A stretch of 64,000 nt of DNA from Rhizobium sp. PDO1-076 (GTDB lineage: Bacteria; Pseudomonadota; Alphaproteobacteria; Rhizobiales; Rhizobiaceae), in assembly GCF_000247475.1 (NCBI RefSeq), contig NZ_AHZC01000419.1, forward strand, positions 28,010 through 92,009. Direction: 5' to 3'. Both the position numbers and the translations under genes were made by a program. Below are positions 9,114 through 17,844 of this stretch, in pieces; position 1 is the stretch's first letter, and each line of letters opens with the position of its first letter. The notes under the pieces were generated by a model that worked only from the letters and a program-made list of their open reading frames with translations, did not search any database and was not told the origin of the DNA.

Positions 9114-9500
9114 AGCCGCCACGAACTCCACCTTGATCCGGTCTGGATCCTCGACGAAAAGCGCATAGTACTCTGTTCCGCCATTGGCAAAGGGATGGCG
9201 GTCCTCATAGAGAATAGTCACGCCATTGGCGCGGCAGAAGTCGTAGAGGGTATCGACCGTTTTCCGATCGGGCACGCGGAAGGCGAGATGGTTTAGACCG
9301 ATACCGCTCCGGTGATAGTCCCGATGGGCATGCTTCGCTGCCACTTGCACGAAAGTAAGATAGGTCCCGCTCTCGTGATCGAGTGAAAAACCATCCTCCC
9401 AACGACCGACTTCCTCATAGCCAATCTGCGTGAGCAAGGAAGTCCAGAACGCGTGCGACCCGTCCAGGTTTGAAACGTAGATTTCGACATGATGAAGCAT
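9102..9500 (-). CDS. VOC-family (glyoxalase/dioxygenase-like) protein
   Basis: The 132-residue protein is one vicinal-oxygen-chelate domain. It begins MLHHVEIYVSNL, has the typical GLNHLAFRVPDRKTVD second strand, and ends with the ligand-like FVEDPDRIKVEFV. The two histidine positions and the C-terminal glutamate fit a divalent metal site. The substrate is unknown. It ends just inside the convergent membrane-protein gene; pgi follows on the same strand 36 bp further on, but no common role is apparent. Confidence 0.8.
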   Translation of the reverse strand: MLHHVEIYVSNLDGSHAFWTSLLTQIGYEEVGRWEDGFSLDHESGTYLTFVQVAAKHAHRDYHRSGIGLNHLAFRVPDRKTVDTLYDFCRANGVTILYEDRHPFANGGTEYYALFVEDPDRIKVEFVAASIA

Positions 9501-9536
9501 GCTAAGTCCTTTCGGTATAAGGACGATGCGGGGCGC

Positions 9537-11165
9537 TCACCCCATCTTCCGCTCCGCCAGCACCCCGACCAGCCCCGCCGTAGAGCTGTCGTGCCCGGTC
9601 GCCGCCACCTTGCCCTGCACCACCGGTAAAAGCCCTGTCGCCAGTTCCTTGCCGAGCTCTACGCCCCACTGGTCGAACGAGTTGATCCTGAACAGCACGC
9701 CTTCGACAAAGACGCGGTGTTCGTAGAGCGCGATCAGGCGGCCAAGCGCAAAGGGTGTCAGCTGGTCATAGACGAAGGTGATCGACGGACGATTGCCGGA
9801 GAAGACGCGGTGCGGGGCGAGGAAGTCGGCTTCTTCGTCGGGAACACCCTTGGCGGTCAACTGACCCTTGGCCTCTGCGAGCGTGCGGCCCTTCATCAGC
9901 GCTTCAGACTGCGCCAGGCAATTGGCGATCAGCAGCTCGTGCTGGTGGCGCAGCTTCGCCTCGAAGCCGTTGGCGGCGATCATGAACTCGGCCGGGATGA
10001 CGCTCGTGCCCTGGTGGATCAGCTGGTAGAAGGCGTGCTGGCCATTGGTGCCGGGTTCCCCCCAGACGACCGGGCCGGAGGCGCCTGAAACCGGCTTGCC
10101 GTCGATGGTCACGCTCTTGCCGTTCGATTCCATGTCGAGCTGCTGCAGATAGGCCGGAAAGCGCGATAGCCGCTGGTCATAGGGCAGGATCGCGCGGGTC
10201 TGGTAGCCCAGCACGTTGCGATGAAACACGCCGATTGCGCCGAGCAGCATCGGCAGGTTTTCCCGGAACGGTGCGGTGCGGAAATGCTCGTCCATCGCAT
10301 GGGCGCCGTCGAGGAAGCGGCCGAAATTCTCAGCCCCGATCGCGATCATCAACGGCAGGCCGATCGCCGACCAGATCGAATAGCGTCCGCCGACCCAGTC
10401 CCAGAAGCCGAAGACACGGGTCGGATCGATGCCGAAGGCGGCGACCTTGTCGAGCGCGGTCGACACGGCGCAGAAGTGGTGCCCGACCGATGCCTCGCCG
10501 AGCGCTTCGGCGATGAAGGCGCGCGCCGTCTGCGCATTGGTCATGGTCTCGATCGTCGTGAAGGTCTTGGAGGCGACGATGAACAGGGTGGTTTCCGCCG
10601 AAAGCTGCTTCAGCGTGTCGGCGACATGCGCGCCGTCGATATTGGAGACAAAATGCAGTTTGGGGCCGTCATGGAATGGCGAAAGCGCCAGCGTCGCCAT
10701 CACCGGGCCGAGATCCGAACCGCCGATGCCGATATTGACCACATCCGTGATCGCCTTGCCGGTCGCGCCTTTGATGCTGCCCGAGCGAACACCCTCGGCA
10801 AACCGACCCATGGCCTCCAGCACCCCGTTGACGTCAGGCATGACATCCCGGCCGTCGACCAGCACCGGGCGGTTGGATCGGTTGCGCAGCGCCGTGTGCA
10901 GCACCGCGCGTCCTTCGGTGAAGTTGATCGCCTCGCCGGAGAACATAGCCTCGCGCTTGGCTGCCACGCCGCCATCCGTACACAGCTGCTCGAGCAGCGC
11001 CATGACCTCGTCATTCACCGCGCATTTGGAATAGTCCATCAGCAGGTCGCCGGCTGCGGCGCTGAAGCGGCTGAATCGTGTGCCGTCGGCGGCGAAGGCG
11101 GCCCTGAGGTCGTCGGCATGTGTGGCCGCGACAGTGCTGGTCAGCTGATCGATGATGGCTTGCAT
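9537..11165 (-). CDS. pgi: Glucose-6-phosphate isomerase
   Basis: The 542-residue enzyme interconverts glucose-6-phosphate and fructose-6-phosphate. It shows the PGI signatures [14 protein letters not shown] and [13 protein letters not shown], the catalytic-site segments [10 protein letters not shown] and [14 protein letters not shown], and full family length. I start at the ATG at 11165 (MQAIIDQL); the 16-residue upstream extension is not typical of the family. It is 99 bp downstream of fadD on the same strand. Fructokinase is close by on the opposite strand. Confidence 0.96.
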   Translation of the reverse strand: MQAIIDQLTSTVAATHADDLRAAFAADGTRFSRFSAAAGDLLMDYSKCAVNDEVMALLEQLCTDGGVAAKREAMFSGEAINFTEGRAVLHTALRNRSNRPVLVDGRDVMPDVNGVLEAMGRFAEGVRSGSIKGATGKAITDVVNIGIGGSDLGPVMATLALSPFHDGPKLHFVSNIDGAHVADTLKQLSAETTLFIVASKTFTTIETMTNAQTARAFIAEALGEASVGHHFCAVSTALDKVAAFGIDPTRVFGFWDWVGGRYSIWSAIGLPLMIAIGAENFGRFLDGAHAMDEHFRTAPFRENLPMLLGAIGVFHRNVLGYQTRAILPYDQRLSRFPAYLQQLDMESNGKSVTIDGKPVSGASGPVVWGEPGTNGQHAFYQLIHQGTSVIPAEFMIAANGFEAKLRHQHELLIANCLAQSEALMKGRTLAEAKGQLTAKGVPDEEADFLAPHRVFSGNRPSITFVYDQLTPFALGRLIALYEHRVFVEGVLFRINSFDQWGVELGKELATGLLPVVQGKVAATGHDSSTAGLVGVLAERKMG

Positions 11166-11264
11166 GGACGGGTCCCCGTTTCGAAAACGATGGCGGGACA
11201 TTATGCGGAGCACACGGCGGGATCAAGTCGGTGAAGAGCCCGATCCCGCCGCATTTCAATCGAT

Positions 11265-12971
11265 TTATTTTTGATCGCGCAATTCACGCCGGAGGATCTT
11301 GCCGACATTGGTCTTCGGCAGCTCGGTGCGGAATTCGATGAAGCGCGGCCGCTTGTAGTTGGTCAGGTTTGCGGCGCAATGGGCCTTCAGTTCGTCGATC
11401 GTCAGGGCCGGATCCTTCTTCACCACGAAGAGCTTCACCGCCTCGCCGGAATGTTCGTCCGGCACGCCGACGGCGGCGCATTCCAGCACGCCCGCATGCA
11501 TGGCCGCCACTTCCTCGATCTCGTTCGGATAGACGTTGAAGCCGGAGACCAGGATCATGTCCTTCTTCCGGTCGACGATCTTCGAGTAGCCGCGTTCGTC
11601 CATGTAGCCCATGTCGCCGGAGCGAAAGAAGCCATCCTCGGTCATCACTTTGGCGGTCTCTTCCGGGCGCTGCCAGTAGCCGGCCATCACCTGTGGTCCG
11701 CGGATGCAGATCTCGCCGACCTCGCCGATCGGCAATGTCTGGCCCTCCTCGTCGCGGATCTCGATATCCGTCGAGGGCAGGGGCAGGCCGATCATGCCGG
11801 AAAATTCATTGCTGTCGAGCCGGTTGACCGTTGCCACCGGCGATGTCTCGGACAGGCCGTAACCCTCGGTAATCGGGCGCCCGGTCATCTGCAGCCATCG
11901 TTCGGCGACCGGCCGCTGCACCGCCATGCCGCCACCCAGAACCAGCATCAGGGATGAGAAGTCGAGGTTCTTGAAGTCGGGATTGTTCATCATCGCGTTG
12001 AACAGCGTGTTGAGCCCAGGAAACACATGCGCCTTGAACCCCTGCAATTCCTTGACGAAGCCTGGAATGTCGCGCGGATTGGCGATCAGGAGGTTGTGGC
12101 CGCCAAGTGCGACGCCCATCAGCGAATTCACTGTCAGCGCGAAGATATGATAAAGCGGCAGCGCGCAAACGAAATTGAGCACGTCCGGTCGGCCCTTGTC
12201 GGCAAAGGCCGCCTCCAGCCACAATGCGATCTGCTGCTTGTTTGCCAGAAGATTGGCATGGGTCAGCGTCGCGCCCTTGGAAACCCCTGTCGTGCCACCG
12301 GTATATTGCAGGAAGGCCACGTCGCTGGACACCACGTCCACCGGTTTTAATGTCTGGCGCGCGCCCTCAGCGAGCATAGACTTGAAGCCGATATGGCCGG
12401 GGATCGACCAGGCCGGCACGAGCTTCTTCACCTTGCGCACGACGAGATTGACGATATGGCCCTTCAGGCCAAGCATGTCGCCCATGGCGCAGACGATCAC
12501 ATGTTTGACATCGGTGCGCGCCAGCACCTGCTCGACCGTATGGGCGAAATTCTCCAGCACCAGGATCGCCTTGGCGCCGCTGTCCTTCAACTGGTGTTCC
12601 AGCTCGCGCGGTGTATAGAGCGGATTGACGTTCACCACGATCATGCCGGCGCGCAGGATGCCATAGACCATCACCGGGTTCTGCAGGATGTTCGGCGTCA
12701 TCACGGCAACGCGGTCGCTCTTTTGAAGCCCCTTGGACTGCAGCCAGGCACCGACCTTGCGCGATTGTGCCTCGAGTTCGCGAAACGTCATGCCGCGACC
12801 CATGCTCGAAAATGCCAGCCGGTCGCTGTACTTGGCGCAGCTCGCCTCGAAAAGCGCGCCAAGCGAGGGATGGGCATGCGGGGCAATGTCGGCAGGCACC
12901 GACGACGGATAAGAGTCGAGCCAGATTTTCTCGGCGGCGCGACCGCTGTGGCGGCTCAAGGTTTCCGACAT
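11265..12971 (-). CDS. fadD: Long-chain fatty-acid--CoA ligase
   Basis: The 568-residue adenylate-forming enzyme activates fatty acids with ATP and CoA. Motifs include the P-loop-like YTGGTTGVSKGAT, the GYGLSETSPV segment, the hinge region RSGDMGYMDERGYSKIVDRKKDM, and the catalytic lysine of NVGKILRREL near the C-terminus. Length and order are those of FadD. A palindrome TTGACGTAAACGTCAA lies 118 bp upstream and is probably an operator; the same core occurs before nitronate monooxygenase and the GMC oxidoreductase. Chain-length preference cannot be read from the sequence. Confidence 0.93.
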   Translation of the reverse strand: MSETLSRHSGRAAEKIWLDSYPSSVPADIAPHAHPSLGALFEASCAKYSDRLAFSSMGRGMTFRELEAQSRKVGAWLQSKGLQKSDRVAVMTPNILQNPVMVYGILRAGMIVVNVNPLYTPRELEHQLKDSGAKAILVLENFAHTVEQVLARTDVKHVIVCAMGDMLGLKGHIVNLVVRKVKKLVPAWSIPGHIGFKSMLAEGARQTLKPVDVVSSDVAFLQYTGGTTGVSKGATLTHANLLANKQQIALWLEAAFADKGRPDVLNFVCALPLYHIFALTVNSLMGVALGGHNLLIANPRDIPGFVKELQGFKAHVFPGLNTLFNAMMNNPDFKNLDFSSLMLVLGGGMAVQRPVAERWLQMTGRPITEGYGLSETSPVATVNRLDSNEFSGMIGLPLPSTDIEIRDEEGQTLPIGEVGEICIRGPQVMAGYWQRPEETAKVMTEDGFFRSGDMGYMDERGYSKIVDRKKDMILVSGFNVYPNEIEEVAAMHAGVLECAAVGVPDEHSGEAVKLFVVKKDPALTIDELKAHCAANLTNYKRPRFIEFRTELPKTNVGKILRRELRDQK

Positions 12972-13089
12972 GTATTCCTCCCGAATGTCATTTTTGCCTG
13001 CGCGCCTGTCCCGGCACGAACTCCTCCTCAGGGCCCGTAAAGCTTATGCTTTCGCCGGATCAGTGCAAGCCCCGCGACCTTATATAACC

Positions 13090-13105
13090 TTGACGTAAAC
13101 GTCAA
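13090..13105. promoter_or_regulatory. Candidate operator upstream of fadD
   Basis: TTGACGTAAACGTCAA has perfect 7-bp inverted arms around AA. The core ACGTTTACG recurs before nitronate monooxygenase (15209) and the GMC oxidoreductase (51749). It resembles operators described for regulators of acyl-CoA and branched-chain catabolism (for example MerR-type LiuR); that assignment is from memory and tentative. It lies in the 232-bp gap between the divergent fadD and PRC-barrel genes. Confidence 0.5.
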
Positions 13106-13203
13106 TAATTCACGTGTGCGTCGGTCGCCACCAGACAAAAACCGGAACCATAGAGGCTTGAAGCCGTTCTCTATCCATCGACAACAACAAAGGAGGCAAC
13201 CCG

Positions 13204-13596
13204 ATGTTGCATCAGAATCAGTCCACGCAAGGTCGCGACCCTTACGTCAAGGATACGCCGACGCTGATCGCCAGCGACAAGGTTGAAGGCACCGCAGTCT
13301 ATGGCGCCGACGGCAAGCGCATCGGCTCGATCCAGCGCATTATCCTCGAGAAACGCGGCGGTCGCGTTGCCTATGCCGTGCTCAGCTTCGGCGGCTTCTG
13401 GGGTATCGGCGATGATTATTATCCGCTGCCGTGGGAAAAGCTACGTTACGACGAGGAGCTGGATGGCTACCGTCTGGACATGACCAAGGACCAGATCGAA
13501 GGCGCGCCGCGCTACCGTGACGATGACGGCGACTGGTACAAGAACAACGGTCGCTCAGTCTACGACTACTACGGCGTCCCACCATACTGGATGTAA
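13204..13596 (+). CDS. PRC-barrel domain protein
   Basis: The 130-residue protein carries one PRC-barrel domain (LIASDKVEGTAVYGADGKRIGSIQRIILEKRGGRVAYAV... read as strands from about residue 21 to 95), followed by an acidic, tyrosine-rich tail (RSVYDYYGVPPYWM). PRC-barrel proteins occur in photosynthetic reaction centres and as stand-alone stress or RNA-processing-related proteins; here there is no photosynthetic context and the role is unknown. AAAGGAGG gives a strong ribosome-binding site. A good rho-independent terminator follows. Confidence 0.85.
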   Translation: MLHQNQSTQGRDPYVKDTPTLIASDKVEGTAVYGADGKRIGSIQRIILEKRGGRVAYAVLSFGGFWGIGDDYYPLPWEKLRYDEELDGYRLDMTKDQIEGAPRYRDDDGDWYKNNGRSVYDYYGVPPYWM

Positions 13597-13612
13597 TCCA
13601 CATTCGGAAACA

Positions 13613-13636
13613 GGCCCCGTTCGCGGGGCCTTTTTT
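13613..13636 (+). terminator. Rho-independent terminator after PRC-barrel gene
   Basis: The stem GGCCCCG/CGGGGCC with a TTCG tetraloop is followed by six T residues, 16 bp after the stop codon. Confidence 0.9.
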
Positions 13637-13837
13637 CTGGCCGGTCATTGCTGGTTACGTGGGTGAGAATGAACGGCAGCGTAATCTCGCTGCAGCGGGA
13701 GAGACGTCAATCAACCCACCCGAGCCCGTACTAGAATTACGGCACTCGCGCTCGCGGCGTCCACTGACACAAAATTTAGCGCGCGGCCAGAACTTTTAAG
13801 TCAGCGGGTAGTTTTGGATGTAGCGATTCTGGAAAAA

Positions 13838-13913
13838 TGGTGCCGCTTGCAGGACTCGAACCTGCGACCCCATCATTACGAATGATGTGCTCTACCACCT
13901 GAGCTAAAGCGGC
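13838..13913 (-). tRNA. tRNA-Thr (anticodon CGT)
   Basis: Read on the minus strand, the gene begins GCCGCTTTAGCTCAGG and ends with encoded CCA. The acceptor arms GCCGCTT/AAGCGGC pair fully. The anticodon stem CATCA/TGATG holds the loop TTCGTAA, giving anticodon CGT for ACG codons. The TPsiC arm contains GGTTCGAGTCC. Length is 76 nt including CCA. Confidence 0.95.
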
Positions 13914-14227
13914 ACGCGGCGAAAGGGCAGGGCCCGTCCGCGTTTGGTGATGCGGCTGATACAGGCATTGCCCCATGATTTCAAGCCGGATTTCTGTCAG
14001 CTGGGCAAAAAAAGGGGACAAAAAAGGACAAAGGCAGAGGTGTAGTGCGTGTCGATGTTTGCATGCCCAGGGCTCACGTCAGCCGCCCTTGCGCCGGTTG
14101 GTTCTGCGGTCCGCCGAGATCGCAGCTGTCGCAGTCCTTCGATGTCGCAAGTGTATGAGCGCGTCGGCGCCGTGGCATGGATGTCCTCCCGCAACGGTCT
14201 GCGGGAGGCACGCCAGCAGTGTTTGTG
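13914..14227. other. Intergenic region with a strong hairpin
   Basis: This stretch of about 314 bp between tRNA-Thr and the nitronate monooxygenase gene has no credible ORF. It holds a perfect 9-bp hairpin CCTCCCGCA-acggtc-TGCGGGAGG at 14185-14208, about 20 bp beyond the stop of the minus-strand monooxygenase. No T run follows on either strand, so it may be a 3' stabilising hairpin. The promoter of tRNA-Thr must also lie here. Confidence 0.45.
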
Positions 14228-15187
14228 TCAGCTGCAAATGGTCTTTTTTGCCCCTAGATATTCACGTTCCAGCCGATCGACGACCATGGCCACCGGCTCG
14301 ATCGCCTTGACCGCGCCGATCCCCTGGCCACAGCCCCAGATATCCTTCCAGGCTTTGGCGCCCGTCGTCGCGTTGTCGAAATCCATTTTTGATGGATCGG
14401 CCTCCGGCAGGTTGTCCGGGTCCATGCCGGCCGCAGCAATGGACGATTTCAGATAGTTGCCGTGAATGCCGGTGAAATAATTGGAATAGACGATGTCATT
14501 GGCCTTGGCGTCGACGATTGCCTGTTTGTAGGCGTCGGAAGCGCGTGCCTCCGTGGTCGCAATGAAGGGCGAGCCGATATAGGCCATGTCCGCGCCCATC
14601 GCCTGAGCGGCAAGGACTGCTCCGCCATTGGCGATCGCGCCGGCCAGCAGCAGCGGCCCGTCGAACCATTCGCGGATTTCCTGGACAAGTGCAAACGGCG
14701 AAAGCGTACCGGCATGGCCGCCGGCCCCCGTCGCCACCGCGATCAGCCCGTCCGCACCCTTGCGGATGGCCGAATTGGCGTGCCGGTTGTTGATCACGTC
14801 ATGAAGGACGATGCCGCCATAGCTGTGCACGGCGGCATTCACTTCCGGCACCGCGCCGAGCGAGGAAATAACGATCGGCACCTTGTATTTCACGCACATC
14901 ATTAGATCATGCTCGAGCCGCTTGTTCGACGTGTGCACGATCTGGTTTACGGCAAACGGGGCTGCCTTGGCGTCGGGATTTCGCGCATCATGTGCCGCCA
15001 ATTCCTCGGTGATCTCGGCCAGCCATTCGTCGAGTTGTGCCTCGGGGCGCGCATTCAGCGCCGGAAAGGCGCCGACAATGCCGGCCTTGCACTGGGCAAG
15101 CGTCAACTGGGGGTTTGATATGATGAACAGCGGCGAGGCGACGACGGGAAGCCTCAGGTTGTCTTTCAGGATCGACGGCAGTGCCAT
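14228..15187 (-). CDS. Nitronate monooxygenase (2-nitropropane dioxygenase-like)
   Basis: The 319-residue FMN-dependent TIM-barrel protein matches the NMO/FabK-like family: it opens with LRLPVVASPLFIISNPQL, and has the phosphate/FMN-binding segment VATGAGGHAGTLSPFALV, GAIANGGAVLAAQAMGAD and YIGSPFIATTEA. It oxidises alkyl nitronates in characterised members; the natural substrate here is unknown. The start at 15187 follows GGAGGTGAAGTG directly, whereas the 5-codon longer start would put that sequence inside the gene. The ACGTTTACG operator lies 22 bp upstream and links it to fadD. Confidence 0.9.
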   Translation of the reverse strand: MALPSILKDNLRLPVVASPLFIISNPQLTLAQCKAGIVGAFPALNARPEAQLDEWLAEITEELAAHDARNPDAKAAPFAVNQIVHTSNKRLEHDLMMCVKYKVPIVISSLGAVPEVNAAVHSYGGIVLHDVINNRHANSAIRKGADGLIAVATGAGGHAGTLSPFALVQEIREWFDGPLLLAGAIANGGAVLAAQAMGADMAYIGSPFIATTEARASDAYKQAIVDAKANDIVYSNYFTGIHGNYLKSSIAAAGMDPDNLPEADPSKMDFDNATTGAKAWKDIWGCGQGIGAVKAIEPVAMVVDRLEREYLGAKKTICS

Positions 15188-15206
15188 CACTTCACCTCCC
15201 ATGAAG

Positions 15207-15227
15207 TTACGTTTACGAAAACGTCAA
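15207..15227. promoter_or_regulatory. Candidate operator upstream of nitronate monooxygenase
   Basis: TTACGTTTACGAAAACGTCAA carries the core ACGTTTACG found also before fadD and the GMC oxidoreductase. It is an imperfect dyad just upstream of the ribosome-binding site, a position suited to repression. Confidence 0.45.
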
Positions 15228-15496
15228 TTGATTATCAGAAGCCCGGTGTCGAGGGAAGGCAGGATCGGTATGATCGTCGCCGCATCCGGCAGCCACGCCG
15301 TTTTGGGTCTTGAGGTGCGCCCGGATGCCGGCCGGATCACCGGGCGGGAGACCGGAAAGTCTCGCATCGGTCGCATTCCTGTGTTTATTGTTGCCCAGTT
15401 CGGCTTTCTGGGCTTGCAGATAAAAAAGTCAGCGGTTACCGAATCGTTACCAGTTTGACGATGTGCAGGGGCGACCCCAGAGGAGTATGGCGGCCA

Positions 15497-16738
15497 GTGA
15501 ACGGATTGGAGACAGCCATCAGGAACGCGCTTGAGCGTTCGGATCGATCTAACGCCGAGACGCGCGCGCGCATCTACCAGTCTGCACGCCAGGCCCTGGA
15601 AAGCGGCTTGCGCAAGCAGAACATCAATGATGTCGAGACCGTCAACTACCAGCGGCGCAAGCTCGAAACACTGATCCATGAGGTCGAGCTTGAGGAGCGT
15701 GCACGCCTCGACATGGCCGTCTCGCCACCCGATGTGGCACCAAGCTCTACGCCGGCGCAGGCTGGCGATGCCGCACCAACTGTCTCGACGCATATGCATA
15801 CACCGGCACCGGCTCCGACCCAGGCACGGACCCCGGTCTCAGCGCAGGGCTCCCGCGCGGAACCTGCATTTGCCACGTCTCCCGCCTCCGCCGGGAGTGC
15901 CGGCGCGACCGATCGTGATGTCGATCGTGATGTCGACCGTGATCCGGTCTTCGACGACGACGACCTCTATGCCTCGTCGCGCGACGAGCGTGAACAATCC
16001 TCGGATGCCGATGGACCCATGCCGGACATGCGGTCCGAAGCGCCGCTGCGCAAGCCGCGCCGGCGTCGCGGCTTTTTTTCACGCCTGTTTATTCTGGCCA
16101 TTCTCCTGGCGGGCGCCGGAACGGCGGCCTGGTGGGTTTATTCCTCGGATCTGCTGCTCACCGATGCCGAGCGCGATACCAGCGTCCCCAATCCGCCACC
16201 GCGCGCCGAGGAAGAGGATTTCAACGGACCCGAAAGCGCGCCGCAGGCACCACAGGGGCCCCAGGCCCTCGACAGCCGCGGCGGGTTTTCCGATGACTGG
16301 ATCGATGTGTTCGAGCCTCAGCAGATCGCGGCCATCCGTCCGCGTGCCAATGGCATGGTCGATGTCGTGACGGCGAGCGACGGAACGGCGGTTCGCCTTG
16401 GTTCGCGCAGCGGTGACGCCGATGGCGCGATCGAAATCACGGTGCCCGCCGACGTATTGCGCGAGCTGGCCGGTCGCACGTCGACGATCGCGTTAACCTT
16501 GCAATCGGCCGATGACAAGCCGGTGCAGATTTCTGTCGATTGCGATTTTTCCCGCCTTGGTGCTTGCCCCCGCCACCGCTTCACCATCAATCCGCAAAAG
16601 CTGGACGCCCTGTTCCGGGTCAGTTTCGACAGCGGGATGGCACCCGCCAGCGCTGGCCGCCTGGTCGTCAATGCCGATCTGTCGGGCGGCGGGCGCGGCG
16701 TCAACTTGTATTCGGTGCGTATCCTGCCCGGCCAGTGA
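15497..16738 (+). CDS. Membrane-anchored protein of unknown function
   Basis: The 413-residue protein has an N-terminal helical, charged region of about 75 residues (RNALERSDRSNAETRARIYQ), a long Ala/Pro-rich and acidic linker with an RDVDRDVDRDP repeat, a basic patch (KPRRRRGFF), one transmembrane helix at about residues 195-215, and a C-terminal domain of about 190 residues that looks beta-rich. By the positive-inside rule the C-terminal domain should be periplasmic. I do not recognise the family. The GTG at 15497 is preceded by AGAGGAG; an in-frame ATG at 15455 is possible but has no site. It stands between divergent and convergent neighbours and appears monocistronic. Confidence 0.65.
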   Translation: MNGLETAIRNALERSDRSNAETRARIYQSARQALESGLRKQNINDVETVNYQRRKLETLIHEVELEERARLDMAVSPPDVAPSSTPAQAGDAAPTVSTHMHTPAPAPTQARTPVSAQGSRAEPAFATSPASAGSAGATDRDVDRDVDRDPVFDDDDLYASSRDEREQSSDADGPMPDMRSEAPLRKPRRRRGFFSRLFILAILLAGAGTAAWWVYSSDLLLTDAERDTSVPNPPPRAEEEDFNGPESAPQAPQGPQALDSRGGFSDDWIDVFEPQQIAAIRPRANGMVDVVTASDGTAVRLGSRSGDADGAIEITVPADVLRELAGRTSTIALTLQSADDKPVQISVDCDFSRLGACPRHRFTINPQKLDALFRVSFDSGMAPASAGRLVVNADLSGGGRGVNLYSVRILPGQ

Positions 16739-16789
16739 CCTGGCCAGGTCGCGGGATCTGACCGCTCAAACACCTGCAGGCCCGTGCGG

Positions 16790-17671
16790 TCATTTAAGGA
16801 AATCCGGCCCCTTGCCGATGATCTTCTTGTCCATCTTGCCGATCTTGTCCTCGTCCTTGCCCTCATAGTCGATCGACAGCAGCATGTGGCGTATGATGTT
16901 CAGGCGCGCGCGTCGCTTGTCGTTGGCATGCACGACCGTCCAGGGCGCGTGGTCTGAATGTGTCTCCTTCAGCATGCGGTCGCGCTTCGCCGTATAGTCG
17001 TCCCACTTGTTCAGGGCCGCGATATCCATCGGCGACAGTTTCCACACCTTTAGCGGATCGTGCCGGCGGTCATGGAAACGCTTCAGCTGCATTTCCCGGC
17101 CGATATCCAGCCAGAACTTGAAAAAGAATATGCCTTCCTGGACGATCAGCTTCTCGAACCGGGTCGCCTGCTTGAAGAAGTCCTCGTATTGCTCCGGTGT
17201 GCAAAAGCCCATGACCGGTTCAACGCCTGCACGGTTGTACCAGGAACGGTCGAACAGCACGGATTCCCCGGCTGTCGGGAAGTGATAGACATAGCGCTGG
17301 AAATACCACTGGCCGCGCTCCGTCTCGGTCGGCTTGGTCAGCGCCACAACCCGTGCAGAACGTGGGTTCATATAGGCCAGGGTCGAATGAATGGCGCCGC
17401 CCTTTCCCGCCGCATCGCGCCCTTCGAACAGCGCCATCACCCGCTTGCCGGTCTTCTGCATCCAGAACTGCACCTTGACGAGTTCGATCTGCAGCCGTTC
17501 CAGTTCCTTGTCGAAGGTCTGCTGATCCAGCTTCTTGTCATAGGGGAAGCTGCCGGATTGCAGGGCATTGTCATCGATCCACTTCGGCAGCTCAACCGCG
17601 TCGATGTCGAACACCCGCTCCGCGCCGCCGATTTTCAACGTGGTCGCGCGGCTCTCTGTCTGCTTGTCCAT
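16790..17671 (-). CDS. ppk2: Polyphosphate kinase 2
   Basis: The 293-residue enzyme transfers phosphate between polyphosphate and nucleotides. It has the PPK2 Walker A segment [11 protein letters not shown] (about residues 83-92), the Walker B and lid segment [13 protein letters not shown], and the family segments [18 protein letters not shown] and KVWKLSPMD. It is a single-domain class I type enzyme. I place the start at 17671 behind GGAGAGGAACCCC; an ATG at 17719 would add 16 residues. It is divergent from phoR, and a Pho-box-like sequence lies in the shared upstream region, so phosphate control is plausible. Confidence 0.92.
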   Translation of the reverse strand: MDKQTESRATTLKIGGAERVFDIDAVELPKWIDDNALQSGSFPYDKKLDQQTFDKELERLQIELVKVQFWMQKTGKRVMALFEGRDAAGKGGAIHSTLAYMNPRSARVVALTKPTETERGQWYFQRYVYHFPTAGESVLFDRSWYNRAGVEPVMGFCTPEQYEDFFKQATRFEKLIVQEGIFFFKFWLDIGREMQLKRFHDRRHDPLKVWKLSPMDIAALNKWDDYTAKRDRMLKETHSDHAPWTVVHANDKRRARLNIIRHMLLSIDYEGKDEDKIGKMDKKIIGKGPDFLK

Positions 17672-17821
17672 GGGGTTCCTCTCCGGCTTGCCTGCGTCAA
17701 TCCGCAGTTGTTCGCTCATAGTGAGCGTATGGAGGCCATGATTTCAAGCCTTTGCTGATAGGCGACGGAGTCTCGGCCGCCGGGATAAATCGAAAGCGCC
17801 GATAGCGAGTCGCTGAAACTT

Positions 17822-17844
17822 CTGTCATGAATCATGGCTATCAG
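17822..17844. promoter_or_regulatory. Pho-box-like site between ppk2 and phoR
   Basis: CTGTCATGAATCATGGCTAT (17822 onward) closely fits the first rhizobial Pho-box half (CTGTCATnAAT) and loosely the second; a TGTCACAA half-site lies on the opposite strand a few bases further on (17847-17854). It spans the ATG of phoR used here, which either argues for the downstream GTG at 17879 (GAGG ten bases upstream) as the true start or means the match is fortuitous. It could serve ppk2 as well. Confidence 0.35.

Noticed and set aside
13838..13913. tRNA-Thr as an integration site of a genomic island
   Set aside because: I found no integrase and no second copy of the tRNA 3' end in the flanks.
14185..14208. 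Intrinsic terminator of nitronate monooxygenase
   Set aside because: The 9-bp stem is strong but has no T run on either strand, so I list it only as a hairpin within the intergenic entry.
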